This document shows positions 1 to 12,373 of a stretch of 64,000 nt of DNA, piece after piece. The number at the start of each line of letters is the position of its first letter. Position 1 is the first letter of the stretch. This stretch comes from Arthrobotrys musiformis. Lineage: Eukaryota > Ascomycota > Orbiliomycetes > Orbiliales > Orbiliaceae. The notes beneath the pieces were generated by a model, which did not search any database, had not been told where the DNA came from, and saw only the letters and a list, made by a program, of their open reading frames with translations. The stretch lies in NCBI GenBank assembly GCA_036971715.1, contig JAVHJL010000007.1, positions 992,001 through 1,056,000 on the forward strand, read 5' to 3'. The translations under genes were made by a program, and so were the position numbers.

Positions 1-231
1 CAGTGGCACGATGACAGGTTGTTTCCATGGGTGCATTATGTCCCTGTAAGACTGGGGATGAAGGAACTCGTGGAACTGGTCAAGTGGTTCGCAACAACGG
101 AGAGAGGCAATGAAATTGGAAGAAGGATTGCAGAGGAGTCGGATTGGTGGTCGCGGACAGGGGTTAGGGAGGATGATGCGAAGGTTTACACTTATAGACT
201 GTTGCTCGAGTACGCCGCACTTTTCGCTTAG
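1..231 (+). CDS. GT90 (CAP10-like) glycosyltransferase, C-terminal fragment
   Basis: This is the 3' end of a gene that starts before the window; the frame is open from base 1 and stops at 229-231. The visible 76 residues contain DRLFPWVHYVPV, then a helix with ELVKWF, then RIAEESDWW and a terminal YRLLLEYA. This order matches the C-terminus of GT90 proteins (CAP10/CAP59-like, KDELC/POGLUT relatives), where PWVHYVPV is the conserved block near the sugar-nucleotide site. These are usually type II Golgi or ER enzymes that add xylose or glucose to glycans or proteins. The donor and acceptor cannot be inferred because most of the protein lies outside. No intron is visible in this part. Confidence 0.75.
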   Translation, partial: QWHDDRLFPWVHYVPVRLGMKELVELVKWFATTERGNEIGRRIAEESDWWSRTGVREDDAKVYTYRLLLEYAALFA

Positions 232-1170
232 CTTCTTTCTGATTGCTACTAATAGATAATGCATCTGCACATTCATTCTGATACTTTTGAGGGTTCCAAT
301 ACATCATGATTGATTGATTAGGGATTTGAGTTTGAATATGGCGCTGCTTGAAAAGGGTGTTGCTGTGGTATTTCCAGATCTGGCAGCGGAGAGCCGGCTT
401 AATACAGCTCTCTTGCGACTGGCAGCTGTTGTCTGGAATCACCCTTTCAACCTCATCCTCTTTTCACTCCACTGCAGGCGAGATCTAGACCCCTAATTAT
501 CGCGGCGCCCGAAATGTTTCAAAGTTTCCGGTACAGTAAACGCGAGACCCGCTGATTGTACTGTGCAATCTGACTAACATCCCAATATCAATAGCTTCCG
601 TAAGTTCATCCATTTGCACCAAGTGCATTGCCACGGTGGCTAGTACAAGTGGCTTCGCCCCCACCACAAGCGTCAGGGGAGCTCGTTACGGGGCATCATA
701 TTACGGCATTCGCCCGCCAAAAACACCGGTTCGGCGGGTCCAAGAAGAGGTAGCTCGAATTGCGTGATTGCACAATGGCCAATGACAGCGCCCCCAATGA
801 CAATTTTGGCAGGGGTTGCTTGGAAAGCTGGGCCGACCATATCGATACCCGACGCATCCCACCATTGAACAGCATCACCGGCGCCCTTCCCCGACAAATT
901 TATTCCCTGCAGAGGGAAAGAAGTCATCGGGTCGGCCGTGGAATTGCTGTCTTTAAAATAAATCATTTTTGACCTTTTTTTTTCTCGCTGAATAATTCTT
1001 TTTCTCTTCTCCTCCCCCATTGATATTTTGGTATTTAATTCTAGCTCGTTTGCGAGGCTTCTTGTTCTTGCGCAATCTGCTTTGCTAGAATTCGAATATC
1101 CAAAAAAAAAAAATTGTATACTTTTATACCTCGAGTTTAGTATTAATTTTGGCTCACTGTTGCAGAAACC
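232..1170. other. Intergenic: GT90 3' flank and MET5 promoter
   Basis: No gene is supported here. Short open frames on both strands (for example 673-1263 minus and 760-972 plus) have no recognisable domain and overlap each other. Pyrimidine-rich DNA at about 971-1017 and an A10 tract near 1103 precede the MET5 start and are typical of fungal core promoters. I saw no convincing MetR/CYS3 palindrome. Confidence 0.5.
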
Positions 1171-4100
1171 ATGGCGCCTGCTCCGGACCTCCTCGAGAGT
1201 GCTGAGGCTGTTGGTAAGTGCTTTCTCCTCATTGTTTCGATGCATTTTATAAACTTTATGCATTTTTTATACCGTGAGCTAATACATTTCTGTGCAGTTG
1301 CCCGAATTGCTTACCTCTGTAGCGACCATGTCATTTCTGTGCAACCTTCCCTGAAACAAAAGACACCATATTCGTCGCAGCTTGACAGATTATCTGCCAG
1401 TTCTACTCCAGGCATTATCTCTGGAAACCCAGAATCCTTACCAGAGGTATTGCTAGTTTTAAATTCTGCACCTGTAGCTTGGGATACTAATATCGTTGTG
1501 GATATAGATAACGACAGTTCGTCACAATGCTGACCCTTTTCTCAGCGCCTTCGAGCCCCTACGAAGCGGACAGCTCGTTTCTATCCTCACCGTTTCACCC
1601 ACCTTAATTCCTGCCATTCCACACCTCTATAAACTAGCAAACTATCCTCTCACGATACATGTCTCCCTCATTCCCCAATCGTTCCCAGACTACTCCGATA
1701 TAGCTGCTGTGCGGCAATCAGGTTTCACAATCATTCGGTCTGATTCCGTTCAAGAGGCACAGGATATGGCTGCTGTGGCACATGGCGTGGCTGTTAAGTC
1801 TGGACGTGCGGTTATTCATTTCTTCGAGGCAGACAATAGTCGTGATGACCCCGTCCCCTTCGAAGACCGCCGTGTTCTCGACCGCATGCTTGACCGTGCT
1901 GCTGCTCGGTCATATCAATCTTCCTCCATTGACGCCTCCAATATCTACGCTGCCGACGGCGTCCAAGCCCAAACCCGGGTCAATCCAATCACGAATGGCG
2001 TAAATGGCACCTCCAACGGCGTCAAGAGCCCACCACAGTCCCCCACAACCAACGGCTTCACAAACGGAGATTCCGCCTCATCGAATCTCTCGCGGACAGA
2101 CTCTGTAACGAGTGAGGCTGAGGTGTCTTATCGCCCGGTAAACTCTGCAGATGTCTATAAATATCTTACCGCAGGGTTTGAGATTGTCAGACAAGTCACG
2201 GGGCGCTCATACCGGCCGTTTGAGTATTATGGTCCTACATATGCTGAGAATGCCATTTTCTTGTTCGGGTCTAAGGCAAAGTCGATAGCGACGACGATTG
2301 CTTCGGCTGCTTCTACGGAAGATTATGCAAAGACTGGCGTTATCGTAGCCAGAGTGTATAGACCATGGACCGGACAGAAGTTCTTGGACGTTGTTCCAAA
2401 GACTGTCAAGAAGGTTGCCGTGCTAGAGCAGATCAAGAAGCGGACGACGAAATGGGGTCCCCTATTTTTGGATCTGCTGTCTACTCTCCGTGGTGGTGAG
2501 GCGGAGACGAAACGGGATCTTGCACTTGTCGGATATCAGCTTGGATACGTCAGCCCCTCGACGTTAAAATTGGCATTGCGGGGTGTGCTTCAAAACCTCA
2601 AGCTCGATAAACCAATTCAAAACCTTGACGTCGGTCTTCCAGAAGGCCCCGCCAGGTCTTCGGCCGGTTACGAACTTAGCCGCCCAGAAACTGAAAACGC
2701 CTATTTCAAGGTTTTGAACCAGCTTTTCGGCGAAAGACTGCATATTGCCAACGCCCTTGAACGGCCGACCGCCGGCATTCCTACCAGTATAGCTACCAGC
2801 CCCGAATTCGGGTTCGGAAGCCTGCTGGCCAGACTCGAGAAGAAGGAAAAATTCCAGCAAAGGGTCGAAGATGCGGCGAAGTCCAATTCATTTGTCACAT
2901 CCGTTTGCAACGACTGGCTGGGTAGATGGCTCATCGCTGCCAATGATGCAAAGAAGAGGCCACAGGTCGCCGACGGGCTTATCACCCGCCTGAGGAATGA
3001 CGGTAGCGCTCTCTCGTCAGAGCTACTCAGAGACAGAGCACTCTTCTACAACGAGTCCAACTGGTTAATCGGCTCCGACGCATGGGCTTACGATCTCGGT
3101 AACTCCGGTGTACACCATGTTATCGCCTCCAAGAAGAATATCAACATGCTCATCATCGATTCTCAACCTTACTCCGAGAAGGCGGTACATAACGCCGCTC
3201 GTCGCAAGAAGGATATTGGACTCTACGCCATGAACTTCGGCGGGTGCTATGTCGCTTCCGTTGCAGTTTACAGCTCATACACACAGCTCCTGCACGCATT
3301 GATCGAGGCTGAAAAGTTCGATGGACCTTCCGTGGTGCTTGCTTATCTACCTTACCACAAGGAGGATGAGTCGCCGCTTACCGTCTTGCAAGAAACCAAG
3401 AAGGCGGTCGATATTGGGTATTGGCCATTATACCGCTGGGATCCGACAAGAGAGGAGAAGGGCAAGGGTGATAACTTCGAGCTAGACTCCGAGAGAATCC
3501 GAAATGAGATGAAGGCTTTCTTGGAGAAGGAGAACCATCTCTCGAGATTGTTGAAGCGAGATCCAGTCTTTGCAGCAAACTTGAAGGGTAACTATGGAGT
3601 TGAGGTCAGGGATGCGCAAAAGAGGAAGGCGAAGGATGCGTATGCTAAGTTACTCGAAGGATTGGAGGGTGCTCCGTTGACGATATTATTTGCGTCTGAC
3701 GGCGGCAACGCAGAGAATTTGGCGAAGAGACTGCAGCGACGGGGTAAGGCGAGAGGGTTGAAGGCCTATGCCATGAGCATGGACGATTACCCACTCGAGG
3801 ATATCAACGGAGAGGAGAATTTAGTCTTGATCACCTCTGTGGCCGGCCAGGGAGAGTTCCCGCAGAACGGAAGGAATTTCTGGGAGGCGGTGAAGAATTC
3901 TACGGATATTGATCTCGCTGGGGTCAACTTTACAGTATTTGGGTTGGGTGACAGCCACTATTGGCCCAGGAAGGAGGATAAGCTCTATTACAACAAGCCT
4001 GCCAAGGATTTGGATGCCAGATTTGAGGTTCTCGGTGGTAAGAGGATCGTGGATGTTGGTCTAGGAGATGATCAGGATCCTGATACCTACCAAACTGCGT

Positions 4101-6067
4101 ATGCGGAATGGGAGCCGAAGCTTTGGACTGCCCTTGGTGTCGATAAGGTTGAAGGGCTCGCCGATGAGCCTCCACCAATCACCAACGAGGATATCAAGAT
4201 CGAATCTAACTTCCTGAGAGGAACTATTGCGGAAGGATTGGAGGATATGTCTACCATGGCAATCTCAGCAGCCGACCAACAGCTGACGAAGTTCCATGGA
4301 ACGTACATGCAAGATGATCGAGACTTGAGAGATGAGAGGAAGGCTCAAGGATTGGAGCCAGCGTACTCCTTCATGATTCGGTGCCGATTGCCTGGAGGCA
4401 TTGCAACCCCCAAGCAGTGGCTGCAAATGGACGATATCTGTGAGGACTACGGCAACAAGACTATGAAGTTGACGACAAGACAGACCTTCCAGTTCCATGG
4501 AATCATCAAGACGGATCTGAGGAATTCGATGAGGGCTATCAACCGAGCACTCATGACCACCATTGCGGCCTGCGGAGATGTTAACCGAAATGTCATGTGC
4601 AGCAGTTTGCCATACAAGTCGGCGTACCATCGACAAGTGTGGGAGTACTCGAAATTGATCAGCGACCATCTGCTGCCGAGCACCACGGCCTACCACGAGA
4701 TTTGGTTACAGGATGAGAACGATAAGAAGACACAGGTTGCGGGAGATGCGATTGTTGACCATGAGCCGTTGTATGGGCCGACATACTTGCCCAGAAAGTT
4801 CAAGATTACCATCGCCATTCCACCACGTGAGTATACAATTCTTGAAATCATCAATTTTTTAGACCTAGTACTAACGTTTACGCAGACAATGACACGGATG
4901 TTTACGCTCACGACATCGGTTTGATCGCTATCAAGGGCGAGGATGGCGAGCTTGCCGGATTCAATCTTCTGGCTGGAGGTGGTATGGGTGTCACGCATAA
5001 TAACAAGAAGACTTATCCACGAACGGGTAGCATGCTTGGTTATGTTTCCAAAGAGAAGGTTCACTTCGCCTGCGAGAAGGTTATGCTCGTCCAGCGTGAT
5101 CACGGAGACAGGAAGAACCGCAAGCACGCTAGGTTAAAGTATACAATCGACGACATGGGCGTTGATGTCTTCCGTGGCAAAGTCGAGGATCTCCTTGGCT
5201 GGAAGTTCGAAGCTGAAAAGCCCTTCCAATTCCAGAGTAACATTGATACTTTCGGATGGCAGAAGGATGAGAACGGCCGGAATCATTTCACCTTCTTTAT
5301 TGAGAACGGTAGAATTGAGGATACACCGGAGTTCTTGATGAGGACCGGATTGAGGGAGATCGCTAAGTTGGGCAAAGGCGAGTTTAGGTTGACAGGAAAC
5401 CAGCATCTGATCCTGTCGAATGTGGAAGAGGAGGATTTGACGGAGGTGAAGGGGCTGATGGAGCACTACGGATTGGATAATGTCAAGTTTTCCGGTCTTA
5501 GGTTGTCGTCGAGCGCTTGCGTGGCGTTCCCGACCTGTGGATTGGCGATGGCGGAGAGTGAAAGGTACCTGCCGAAGTTGATTGACAAGTTGGAGTCGAC
5601 GCTCGAGGAAGCTGGGTTACGCCATGATTCTATCGTTATGAGAATGACGGGATGTCCTAACGGTTGCGCTAGACCTTGGTTGGCGGAGGTTGCGTTTGTT
5701 GGAAAGGCGTACGGGGCGTATAACATGTACTTGGGAGGAGGTTATCACGGGCAGCGATTGAACAAGTTGTTCAGAAGCTCGATCAAAGAGGAGGAGATCT
5801 TGGAGATCTTGAAGCCGATGTTCAAGAGGTATGCGGTTGAAAGAGAGGAAGGGGAGAAGTTTGGAGATTTCTGCATCAGGAGTGGGATTATCAAGGAAAC
5901 GACTCACGGGACGAATTTCCACGAAGGGGTGAGTGATTAAAGTTTCCCTTTTTTCTCTACTAATCTCTCTTATCCTTTAAGGTTTTTACATGGGGTGTAT
6001 GTAGACGAACTGACATGGGTTTTTTCTTTCTTTTTGATAGGTCGCCGAAGAAGATTCGGAGGAATAG
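1171..6067 (+). CDS. MET5: Sulfite reductase (NADPH) hemoprotein beta subunit
   Basis: Five exons were read from splice signals: 1171-1213, 1298-1446, 1508-4826, 4886-5928 and 6041-6067. They give 1526 aa, the usual size of fungal Met5/Ecm17. The enzyme reduces sulfite to sulfide with electrons from NADPH passed on by the Met10 flavoprotein, in cytosolic sulfate assimilation. The N-terminal half resembles pyruvate:ferredoxin oxidoreductase (about 575-700, with NFGGCYVASVAVY). A flavodoxin-like domain follows (about 785-930: ILFASDGGNAENLAKRL, FGLGDSHYW). The siroheme domain runs from about 960 to the end, with TTRQTFQFHG, CVAFPTC (C1382, C1388) and TGCPNGC (C1427, C1431); these four Cys hold the 4Fe-4S/siroheme centre. 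Intron 2 uses the acceptor at 1507 because it restores a frame reading RHNADPF. The last exon is only eight codons plus stop and gives an acidic tail (VAEEDSEE). Retaining intron 4 would end the protein at 5940. Confidence 0.93.
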
Positions 6068-7253
6068 ACGAATATGGGCAGTTTATGGGGAAGGTGGGAA
6101 TGCAATCATGATAGTACCCTGGGGATTTTTTTGTTTGGTTAGTTTTATAAATTTATGGACGGGATTGGGATTACAGCTTGGCTTGATATTTCCTTTACGT
6201 TTAGAAATACATTTTTGATTTTTTTTTTGGCTTCCTTCCTTCCTTCTTTCCTCTATGATATCGATGCAAAAAAAAGTTGCTTTTGGCTGTTCATAACTAT
6301 CGCAGAATCTTTGTACATACATGCGCTTTGATTGATACCGTATTCTTCTGTGAGCATTTAATATAATTCTCCGTACTCGTACAGACATACGCCTTTGCAT
6401 TATCAGATGTGCATTTTGCGTTTTATATGTTCTTAGCGGGGCTTCTACCCTCGCTAGGTCAAAAAGCTAAGCTAAAGTGACTCTCGGATCAGTAATAAGC
6501 ACAACGTTAATGTTCGCCTCCCTTGCTGACTGCAAATGCCACACGCATGCGGGCGGCGTATAGGTGGGAGTCCTGGAATGGGGACAGCTGTCGGATGGGG
6601 TTCTGCTTAACGTTATGATCCATGGTTGTTTTACTTCCCAAGACTTGTCGGTGGACGGCCAGAGCCTAAATATACGGCTCGCAATGGTTGACGGTTGCCT
6701 GGGTGTAACCACCCCTGACGGACGGACGCCTGGGCCTCGAAGTTCAATTCTTATTGCGCAAGTTTTGACTTTTTGGGCCGGGTTAATTTTGGAAAATGGA
6801 AGTTGGAAGTGGGTTGGTTTCAGGTGTTTGCAATGGGAGTATATATATAATATTGGTGCTGTGTCCTGATTGACGGTTGGGTTTTTTCTTCTGATGGTTC
6901 GATTCTTTCTTGAGGGTTTCCTTTTTGACGGTTTCTTTTCTTGGTTCTCGACGGTTTGGCTGGGATTATACTTCGAATCGATTGATAGACTTTTAATACG
7001 GTATTCTATCAGCACTATTTATCTTCACTGTCGATAATATAAATTAAAGGCGCCGTTGCTTGGAGTTCCGACGAGGCGATATCGAGAGCGCAAGTCGGGT
7101 CAGTGCGACCGCCGCCGACGTCACGAAGCAGCAGCCGGTTCGATTATTATGGGCGACAACACGCCGTTGTCGTACACATTATAACGACGGTATTTTATAA
7201 TATCGGTATCAACTTGATTAAAAAGGAGGAGAGGAAGAAAAATAAAATAAAAA
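6068..7253. other. Intergenic: MET5 3' flank and next promoter
   Basis: No gene recognised. It holds the MET5 3' UTR region with T tracts, and near 6837-6849 and 7037-7044 AT-rich TATA-like stretches. The minus-strand frame at 6467-7015 has no domain and looks like chance. Confidence 0.45.
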
Positions 7254-8477
7254 ATGCACTCCTCACGACCGTTTTCCATTTCCCTCGCCATAATAACCCT
7301 CCTCACCGCAGCGACGCTAACAACCGCACAATCCACCACCAAACCCGCGACGTTGAAATTAACCACCGTCGCGGCATACCCGTCGACATGGACCGTCTCC
7401 GCGAACTGTTTTTCGGAGATATCGGCGCAGGATGATAATCAGGAGATAATATATAATATGGGATGCGGAGCGCAGGTGAGGAAGAGTTGTTGTCCGCCTG
7501 GGTGGAATCCTGCTGTTGTGTTTGGGGGGGCGACTAGTACTGTCGGTGGTACGAGGGGGGTTTGTCCGTCTGGGTATATTGATCGGCCGGAGTGGGGGGG
7601 TGCTACTGATGGGCCGGTGTTGACGAAGGCGGGTGGGGAGAGGACGGTTGTTTGTTGTCCTAGGTCAGTAGTGCTTGGGGATATTGTGGAATTGTGGGGG
7701 TTGGCGGGCTAATTTTTTTACAGTGGGATATCGCTGTGGTCGTTATTTGGATTATCGCAGACGGCGCTTTGTTACACGCAAAACCCATCTAGTAGGGCGA
7801 ATTCGAGGTTGTCAGATCCGTACTTTGTTAGTACGTATGCCAGACCGTTCTTTTTGGCCGTGGAGGCGGTGGTGACGGCGACGTCGGCGTCTAATACGGG
7901 GACTACGTCCAATACACCTTCGAGAAGTACGAGTACGGGGTTAGGGACGACGTCGACGTCTAGTGGGGGGAGTGTTCCGACGGAAACGGGAGGAGGGGTG
8001 GGGGATGGTGGTGATACAGATCCGGGTGGTGATGACGGACAAGCAAAGAAGAGTGGATTGAGTTCCGGGGCTATAGCCGGTATCGTGATCGGTGTCATCG
8101 CACCGACCGCTCTAGGAATTCTAGCATTCATCTTCTGGAGGAGGAAGAGATCGAATATGATGGATGGGGGGATCGATCCACCCGTCCCGCCACCAGCTCA
8201 AGATAACGCTGATAAATACATCCCCTTCGACGATTCGCGATCGTCGAGTTATGGAAAAGTGGAGACGGGGGCGTATCGATATAAACTGCCCGCGGGGTCC
8301 GAGACGATATTGAGCAGTAATACGACGGGGATGAGGAACGGGGAGAATCATGAAGAGAGGAGGGTGGCGGTGTTTGAGAATGCGGAGAAGTTGCCGGATC
8401 CCGGTACTCGTGAGAATGAGGCGGTGTATGCGCAGCAGAATTATAAGTTTGGAGGGCCGGCGAGGGTTACCCGGTGA
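7254..8477 (+). CDS. Secreted Cys-containing ectodomain protein with one TM segment (unknown function)
   Basis: Two exons, 7254-7663 and 7724-8477, give 387 aa; the phase-2 intron restores an open frame. The N-terminus is a clear signal peptide ending near residue 26 (LTTAQ). The ectodomain contains several Cys (CFSE, MGCGAQ, KSCCPPGW, GVCPSGY, VVCCPRS, ALCYTQNP). It is followed by a Ser/Thr/Gly-rich stalk, a single hydrophobic helix at about 251-275 (GAIAGIVIGVIAPTALGI), a basic stop-transfer run (WRRKRS) and a cytoplasmic tail of about 105 residues. This is the architecture of many fungal cell-wall sensors (WSC/Mid2-like) and adhesion proteins, but I do not recognise a WSC domain, so a sensor role is only inference. 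The spliced-out segment at 7664-7723 is short (60 nt) and T-rich before its acceptor. Confidence 0.7.
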
Positions 8478-9396
8478 TTATTTTTTTCAAAGCTTTTTAT
8501 ATACGATTTATAGTTATTTACTCGGGGGCAGTTTGTATATATTGATACCTTATTATGATTCATGCATATGTTTAACCTGTTAATATTTATCTGCACAGCC
8601 CTATGACGACTGACAAGATTAAATTTTTAATTTTTGAGACTACTTATCAAGTTTCTTCTTTTATGAGGAGTATATACAGTATAATACGTATCCCAACCGT
8701 CTCAGTTTAATAGCGTATATCTAGTATAGCTGTCTCGAGATCTTGTCGCATAAGTCTAGCCTTGTGTCATTTTATATATACCGATTTATCTTGAACTTAG
8801 CTTATAAACCCCGCTAGTTTTATAGTAGCCGGCCCACAGACGCGTGACCGTCAATAAATTTAAATTTACAAGTACTTTGAAATTACTGCCCGCCTCGAAT
8901 ATATATATGTAAACAAACCCCTTTCTTCAAATTAAAAAAGGGTCGCAAAACGAGCGAGGCATGTTTCTTGACAGACCATCGTGTGATAGCCCCCCGCAGT
9001 CGCGTGATAATTATATGTTCTGGCGCCTCGGTGGCCGAAAGCTTCCCCCAAAACCGAAACCCGGCGGAGAATTTGTTGCAATTTTTGCGTTGGCAGAGGG
9101 TCGGCGGTGACGTCGTGTGACCGAGTGCAGCCCGCGTAACCCCGAGACAGCGAATCAAAGCTGCAGAGCTCCAAAACCAACCTGCTCTCGACGTAGCTCT
9201 CTTTCTCGCAAGCTAAGGAACGTTGACTAGAACAAGAACAAACCCCAACCACGGCCACGATTGATTTCACGACTCCTCTTCTTTGCTCCGGCTTCGAACT
9301 TCGTTTTTTGTTCTCCATCCTACGACCTCCGTTTTCTGTCTTTAATATTTTGTATACTACCGTCTCTCTCTATCACGTATAAGCTAAGACGCCAGA
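8478..9396. other. Intergenic: AT-rich 3' flank and SVF1 promoter
   Basis: No gene is supported. The first 400 bases are AT-rich. A CRE-type half site TGACGTC lies at 9108-9114, about 290 bp before the SVF1 start. Two overlapping minus-strand frames (8883-9318) have no recognisable domain. Confidence 0.4.
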
Positions 9397-10923
9397 ATGT
9401 TCAAGTGGGCACAAGCAGCGTATGTCTTTCCTCCTTCGGTATATGTCGTTTCTTCTCGCGGAGAGGGCTTTTGGCTTATTAGTATTATCATTTTTAAAAA
9501 AACAGAGTGGCGGGTGTAGCTGGTACAGCTGAGCCAGAATACGGCCCGGAAGCTATCAAGACTGTTCATCAGCATTCGGAAGCCGACCCGAATAAGCCTC
9601 TGTACACGGAAACCACCTCTAAGGACCTCGCCTGGTCTATCAGCACCGGGACGAATGTCGAGTCTCAGGTCTTCTACATTACCACCGATGACGGGCGGAT
9701 GGGTATGGCCCAGGTGATCTATAGCGTAGTCGTTCCGTAAGCGCACCCCATCTATCTAAAAAGACGCTTTTTGGTTGTGAAGGTTTTTTGTCGGTTGCGA
9801 TAGGAAGTGCTAATCGATAAATCACGCGAATCGCGTGGGGTGGTTGATATCAGTGGCGTCAAGACCACCGCTCAATTCAACATCAAGCTTTTCGATCCCA
9901 AGAAACCCGAGGAGAAATTCTGGTCTTCGGTACCGATCGCCAATCCTTCTTTCCACGGTGCAAAGCCCTCCGGCGACGCTCCGGCTGAGGATTATAAAAC
10001 CTCCTTCTACGCTGATAACGTTGCCGTTACGCTTAGCGAGGATGGTGGGGTGTATAAGGTCAAATCTCAGGCCGATCCTAACGCCTTTTGCAACCTGGTT
10101 TTCACGAGGCTAGCTCCGGGGTTCATGGCTGGAAAGGATGGCAGATCGACGTACGGAACCGATCAGACCAAGCCATGGGGTGAGATTAGACACGTTTTCT
10201 GGCCGAGATGTAAGGTTGAGGGAGTTTTCGTTATCAAGGGGGAGACTGTCAAGGTCGATGGGTCGGGATTGTTCATTCACGCTTTGCAGAATATGAAACC
10301 CCACCACGCTGGTAAGATTTACAGATCTTAAATGGTTATTATTAATCGATGGTTTTTTAATGCTTATTTTTTTTATATAGCTGCCAGATGGAACTTCGCG
10401 AATTTCCAGGGACCCACTGTCTCCGCCAACTTTATGGAATTCACAACCCCACCATCGTACGGGTTAACCCGAGTTGCTGTCGGTGGTATTGCAGTCGACG
10501 GAGAAATCATCAGTGCCAGCGGTCTTCCGGGAAATATCGCCGAGCACGTCTCCTCCACAGAAGATCCCGAGGCTAGGTGGCCGGAACCCAAGGACGTCAA
10601 ATTTACATGGACGGGCAAGAATAAAGATGGGAAAGACGTTGTCGCCGTGATCGAGACGACCTGGCCTCAGAGAATGGACCGAGTGGATATCATGAGTGAA
10701 GTTCCTGGATTTGTGAAATCGATTGTGTCGGCTGCTGCTGGAACAAGGCCTTATATTTACCAGGTAAGACTCTTTCTTTCTTTCAAGTTAGGTTTTATGT
10801 TTAGTTTGCTAAATCGTTGGCCTTTGATAGTTCTTTGAGCGGGTGAGCCTGAAAGTCAAGGTTGGCGACAACGAGACAACCGAAGAAGGATGGGTGTTCT
10901 CCGAAGCTACCTTCATTTCGTAG
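9397..10923 (+). CDS. SVF1: Svf1-like ceramide carrier / survival factor
   Basis: Five exons, 9397-9419, 9506-9736, 9854-10311, 10381-10763 and 10831-10923, give 395 aa. Svf1 family members are calycin-like lipid-binding proteins. In yeast, Svf1 carries ceramide from ER to Golgi, attaches through an N-terminal amphipathic helix and protects against oxidative stress. The N-terminus MFKWAQAAVAGVAGTAEP is the family signature; it is followed by YGPEAI, TNVESQVFYITTDDG, GMAQVIYS and GVKTTAQFN. The protein ends in SEATFIS, as in other Svf1 proteins. The second intron (9737-9853) was set by joining GMAQVIYSVVVP to GVKTTAQFN, which keeps the conserved block intact. The frame through 9804-9853 is open but does not match the family and contains a CTAAT branch site. 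Confidence 0.9.
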
Positions 10924-11478
10924 ATAAGTACATTACTAGACGTTGACTAACTCCTTTTTTTACCCGTGTTTGGTCCCGTCGCGGTACATAACTTTTTGAA
11001 ATGCATGTTACAAGATTCGCGGCTTCTTTTGCGATCTGTTGTTTCTGGGTTCTGGTAATGCTTGAGAATGTATAGGACCTGGCGTTCAGATTATCCACAT
11101 TCGCTTGGTATTTTCTTTTTTGCTCCTTATACTATCCCCTTCTCTCCCAAATGGGGGAGGGGGTTAAAGAAGCTTTGTGTTTTTTGGTTGCGGTTTTAAT
11201 ATTTATGTGGAAGACAGACTGAGATTTAAATACGCATCGAAAGTCGGTCGTTGTTCTTTTTGGATATAATTTAATACCTGCCATAATACCTAATTCAGAA
11301 AAGATGTTGGTTTCTACGCTTTTTTTATTATTATCTGGGCTATTTAGGACGCAGATTGAATAAGAACTTGGAGGGAACTCCGGTTGGTATTCTTGATCAT
11401 GGTCTATTATGTTCGTTATAGATATATTGGTGTTTATACCCACCCAAACTAGGTTTTAGCTGCATGGGGGTTGGTAAT
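10924..11478. other. Convergent 3' region between SVF1 and UMP1
   Basis: SVF1 and UMP1 end facing each other across 555 bp. The stretch is AT-rich with T tracts and no supported gene. It probably holds both 3' UTRs and polyadenylation sites. Confidence 0.5.
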
Positions 11479-12094
11479 CTACCGCTGCTTTCCACGCATA
11501 ATGGCATCAAATTCGGTGTGGAAGTCTGGGGTTTCGCCGTCCAGTCTGTCGCCTACGAAGACGTCTTCCCAATCGATCCAGCATTCACGGCCGTTTAGGA
11601 TGTCCATGTGGAGGTTTGAGGGGCCACCGAGGACGGCGGGTCGGAAGTCCTGGATTATTTCCAAGGTAGGATGTTAGTAAGCAGTCCCAGAGTATGAAAG
11701 AGATAGGAATGATAAAGTTGGAAATGTATGGTGAAGGGAGGAACGGGGGTACATACGGCACCAACGATCATCTTCTCCATACCCCTCCTCACGGGCTCAG
11801 CGATGCCAAAGGTACGCTTCAAGCTCTCCATTTTGAGGTTTTCCTGGGTGGCCTCCCAGTTCTTGAGACGGTTTTCGAGGGGGTGGTGGGAGTTTAGGTC
11901 TGCACTTGTGGTCGGGAGGCCGTGGCGGATGGTGTCGTGGACGGAGTGGGAGGACGGAGCACCGGTTGTGGAGGAGGAGGGGAGGGAGAGCTTTGTGGGT
12001 TGGGAGGAGGATGGGACGATACGTAGGCCGGACTGTGGCGGGGTTAGATTAGTATCCTTTTGGAGTGTATGAAGCTGGAGGGGGGAGTTACCAT
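11479..12094 (-). CDS. UMP1: Proteasome maturation factor Ump1
   Basis: The coding exons on the minus strand are 12094-12092 (ATG only), 12032-11757 and 11649-11479, giving 149 aa, the usual Ump1 size. Ump1 is an intrinsically disordered chaperone that holds half-proteasomes until beta-subunit maturation and is then the first substrate of the new 20S particle. Family blocks are LRIVPS near the N-terminus, HDTIRHGL, HPLENRLKNWEATQ, LKRTFGIAEPVRRGME, and a C-terminal WEDVF followed by DFHTEFDAIM. The intron after the start codon is placed by GTAACT directly after ATG and CACAG before TCCGGCC; it gives MSGLRIVPS. The second intron has a GTATGT donor and ends in CCAG before GACTTC. The gene is divergent with URB1. 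Confidence 0.9.
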
Positions 12095-12373
12095 TGTGAT
12101 GTTTATAGTGTGATGATGGTCTCTCGATGGTTGATGTTAAGGTTGAAGATGATGATGTTGGAGATGATAATGTGAAGGAGTTGACGAAGCTCCAGCTGTT
12201 GTCGCGTCCTTTGCTTCTGCTGCTGAGGTTCCAGCAGAGCCGCATTTCTTGGCGTGGAGTTTCCTTGTTCCCAAATTTCGGCTTTTTGCTTCGATTCTCT
12301 CGATCTTTTTTTTTTTTTTCAACCTTCAACCTTCAACCGCAGGAAACAAAGTAACGCCAGCAGACCCCGAAAT
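12095..12373. promoter_or_regulatory. Short divergent promoter between UMP1 and URB1
   Basis: The start codons of UMP1 and URB1 are separated by 279 bp, so both genes must share promoter DNA unless their 5' UTRs are very short. A T14 tract at about 12307-12320 and a duplicated AACCTTC (about 12321-12336) lie just before the URB1 start. Co-regulation of a proteasome and a ribosome assembly factor is plausible but is only inference. Confidence 0.5.

Noticed and set aside
673..1263. 196-aa minus-strand frame in the MET5 promoter
   Set aside because: It overlaps the MET5 start, has no domain, and its composition reflects A/T tracts.
1171..1533. MET5 N-terminus read straight through from 1171 as a separate 120-aa protein
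   Set aside because: The frame runs through two clear introns; only after splicing at 1213/1298 and 1446/1508 does it join the conserved RHNADPF segment.
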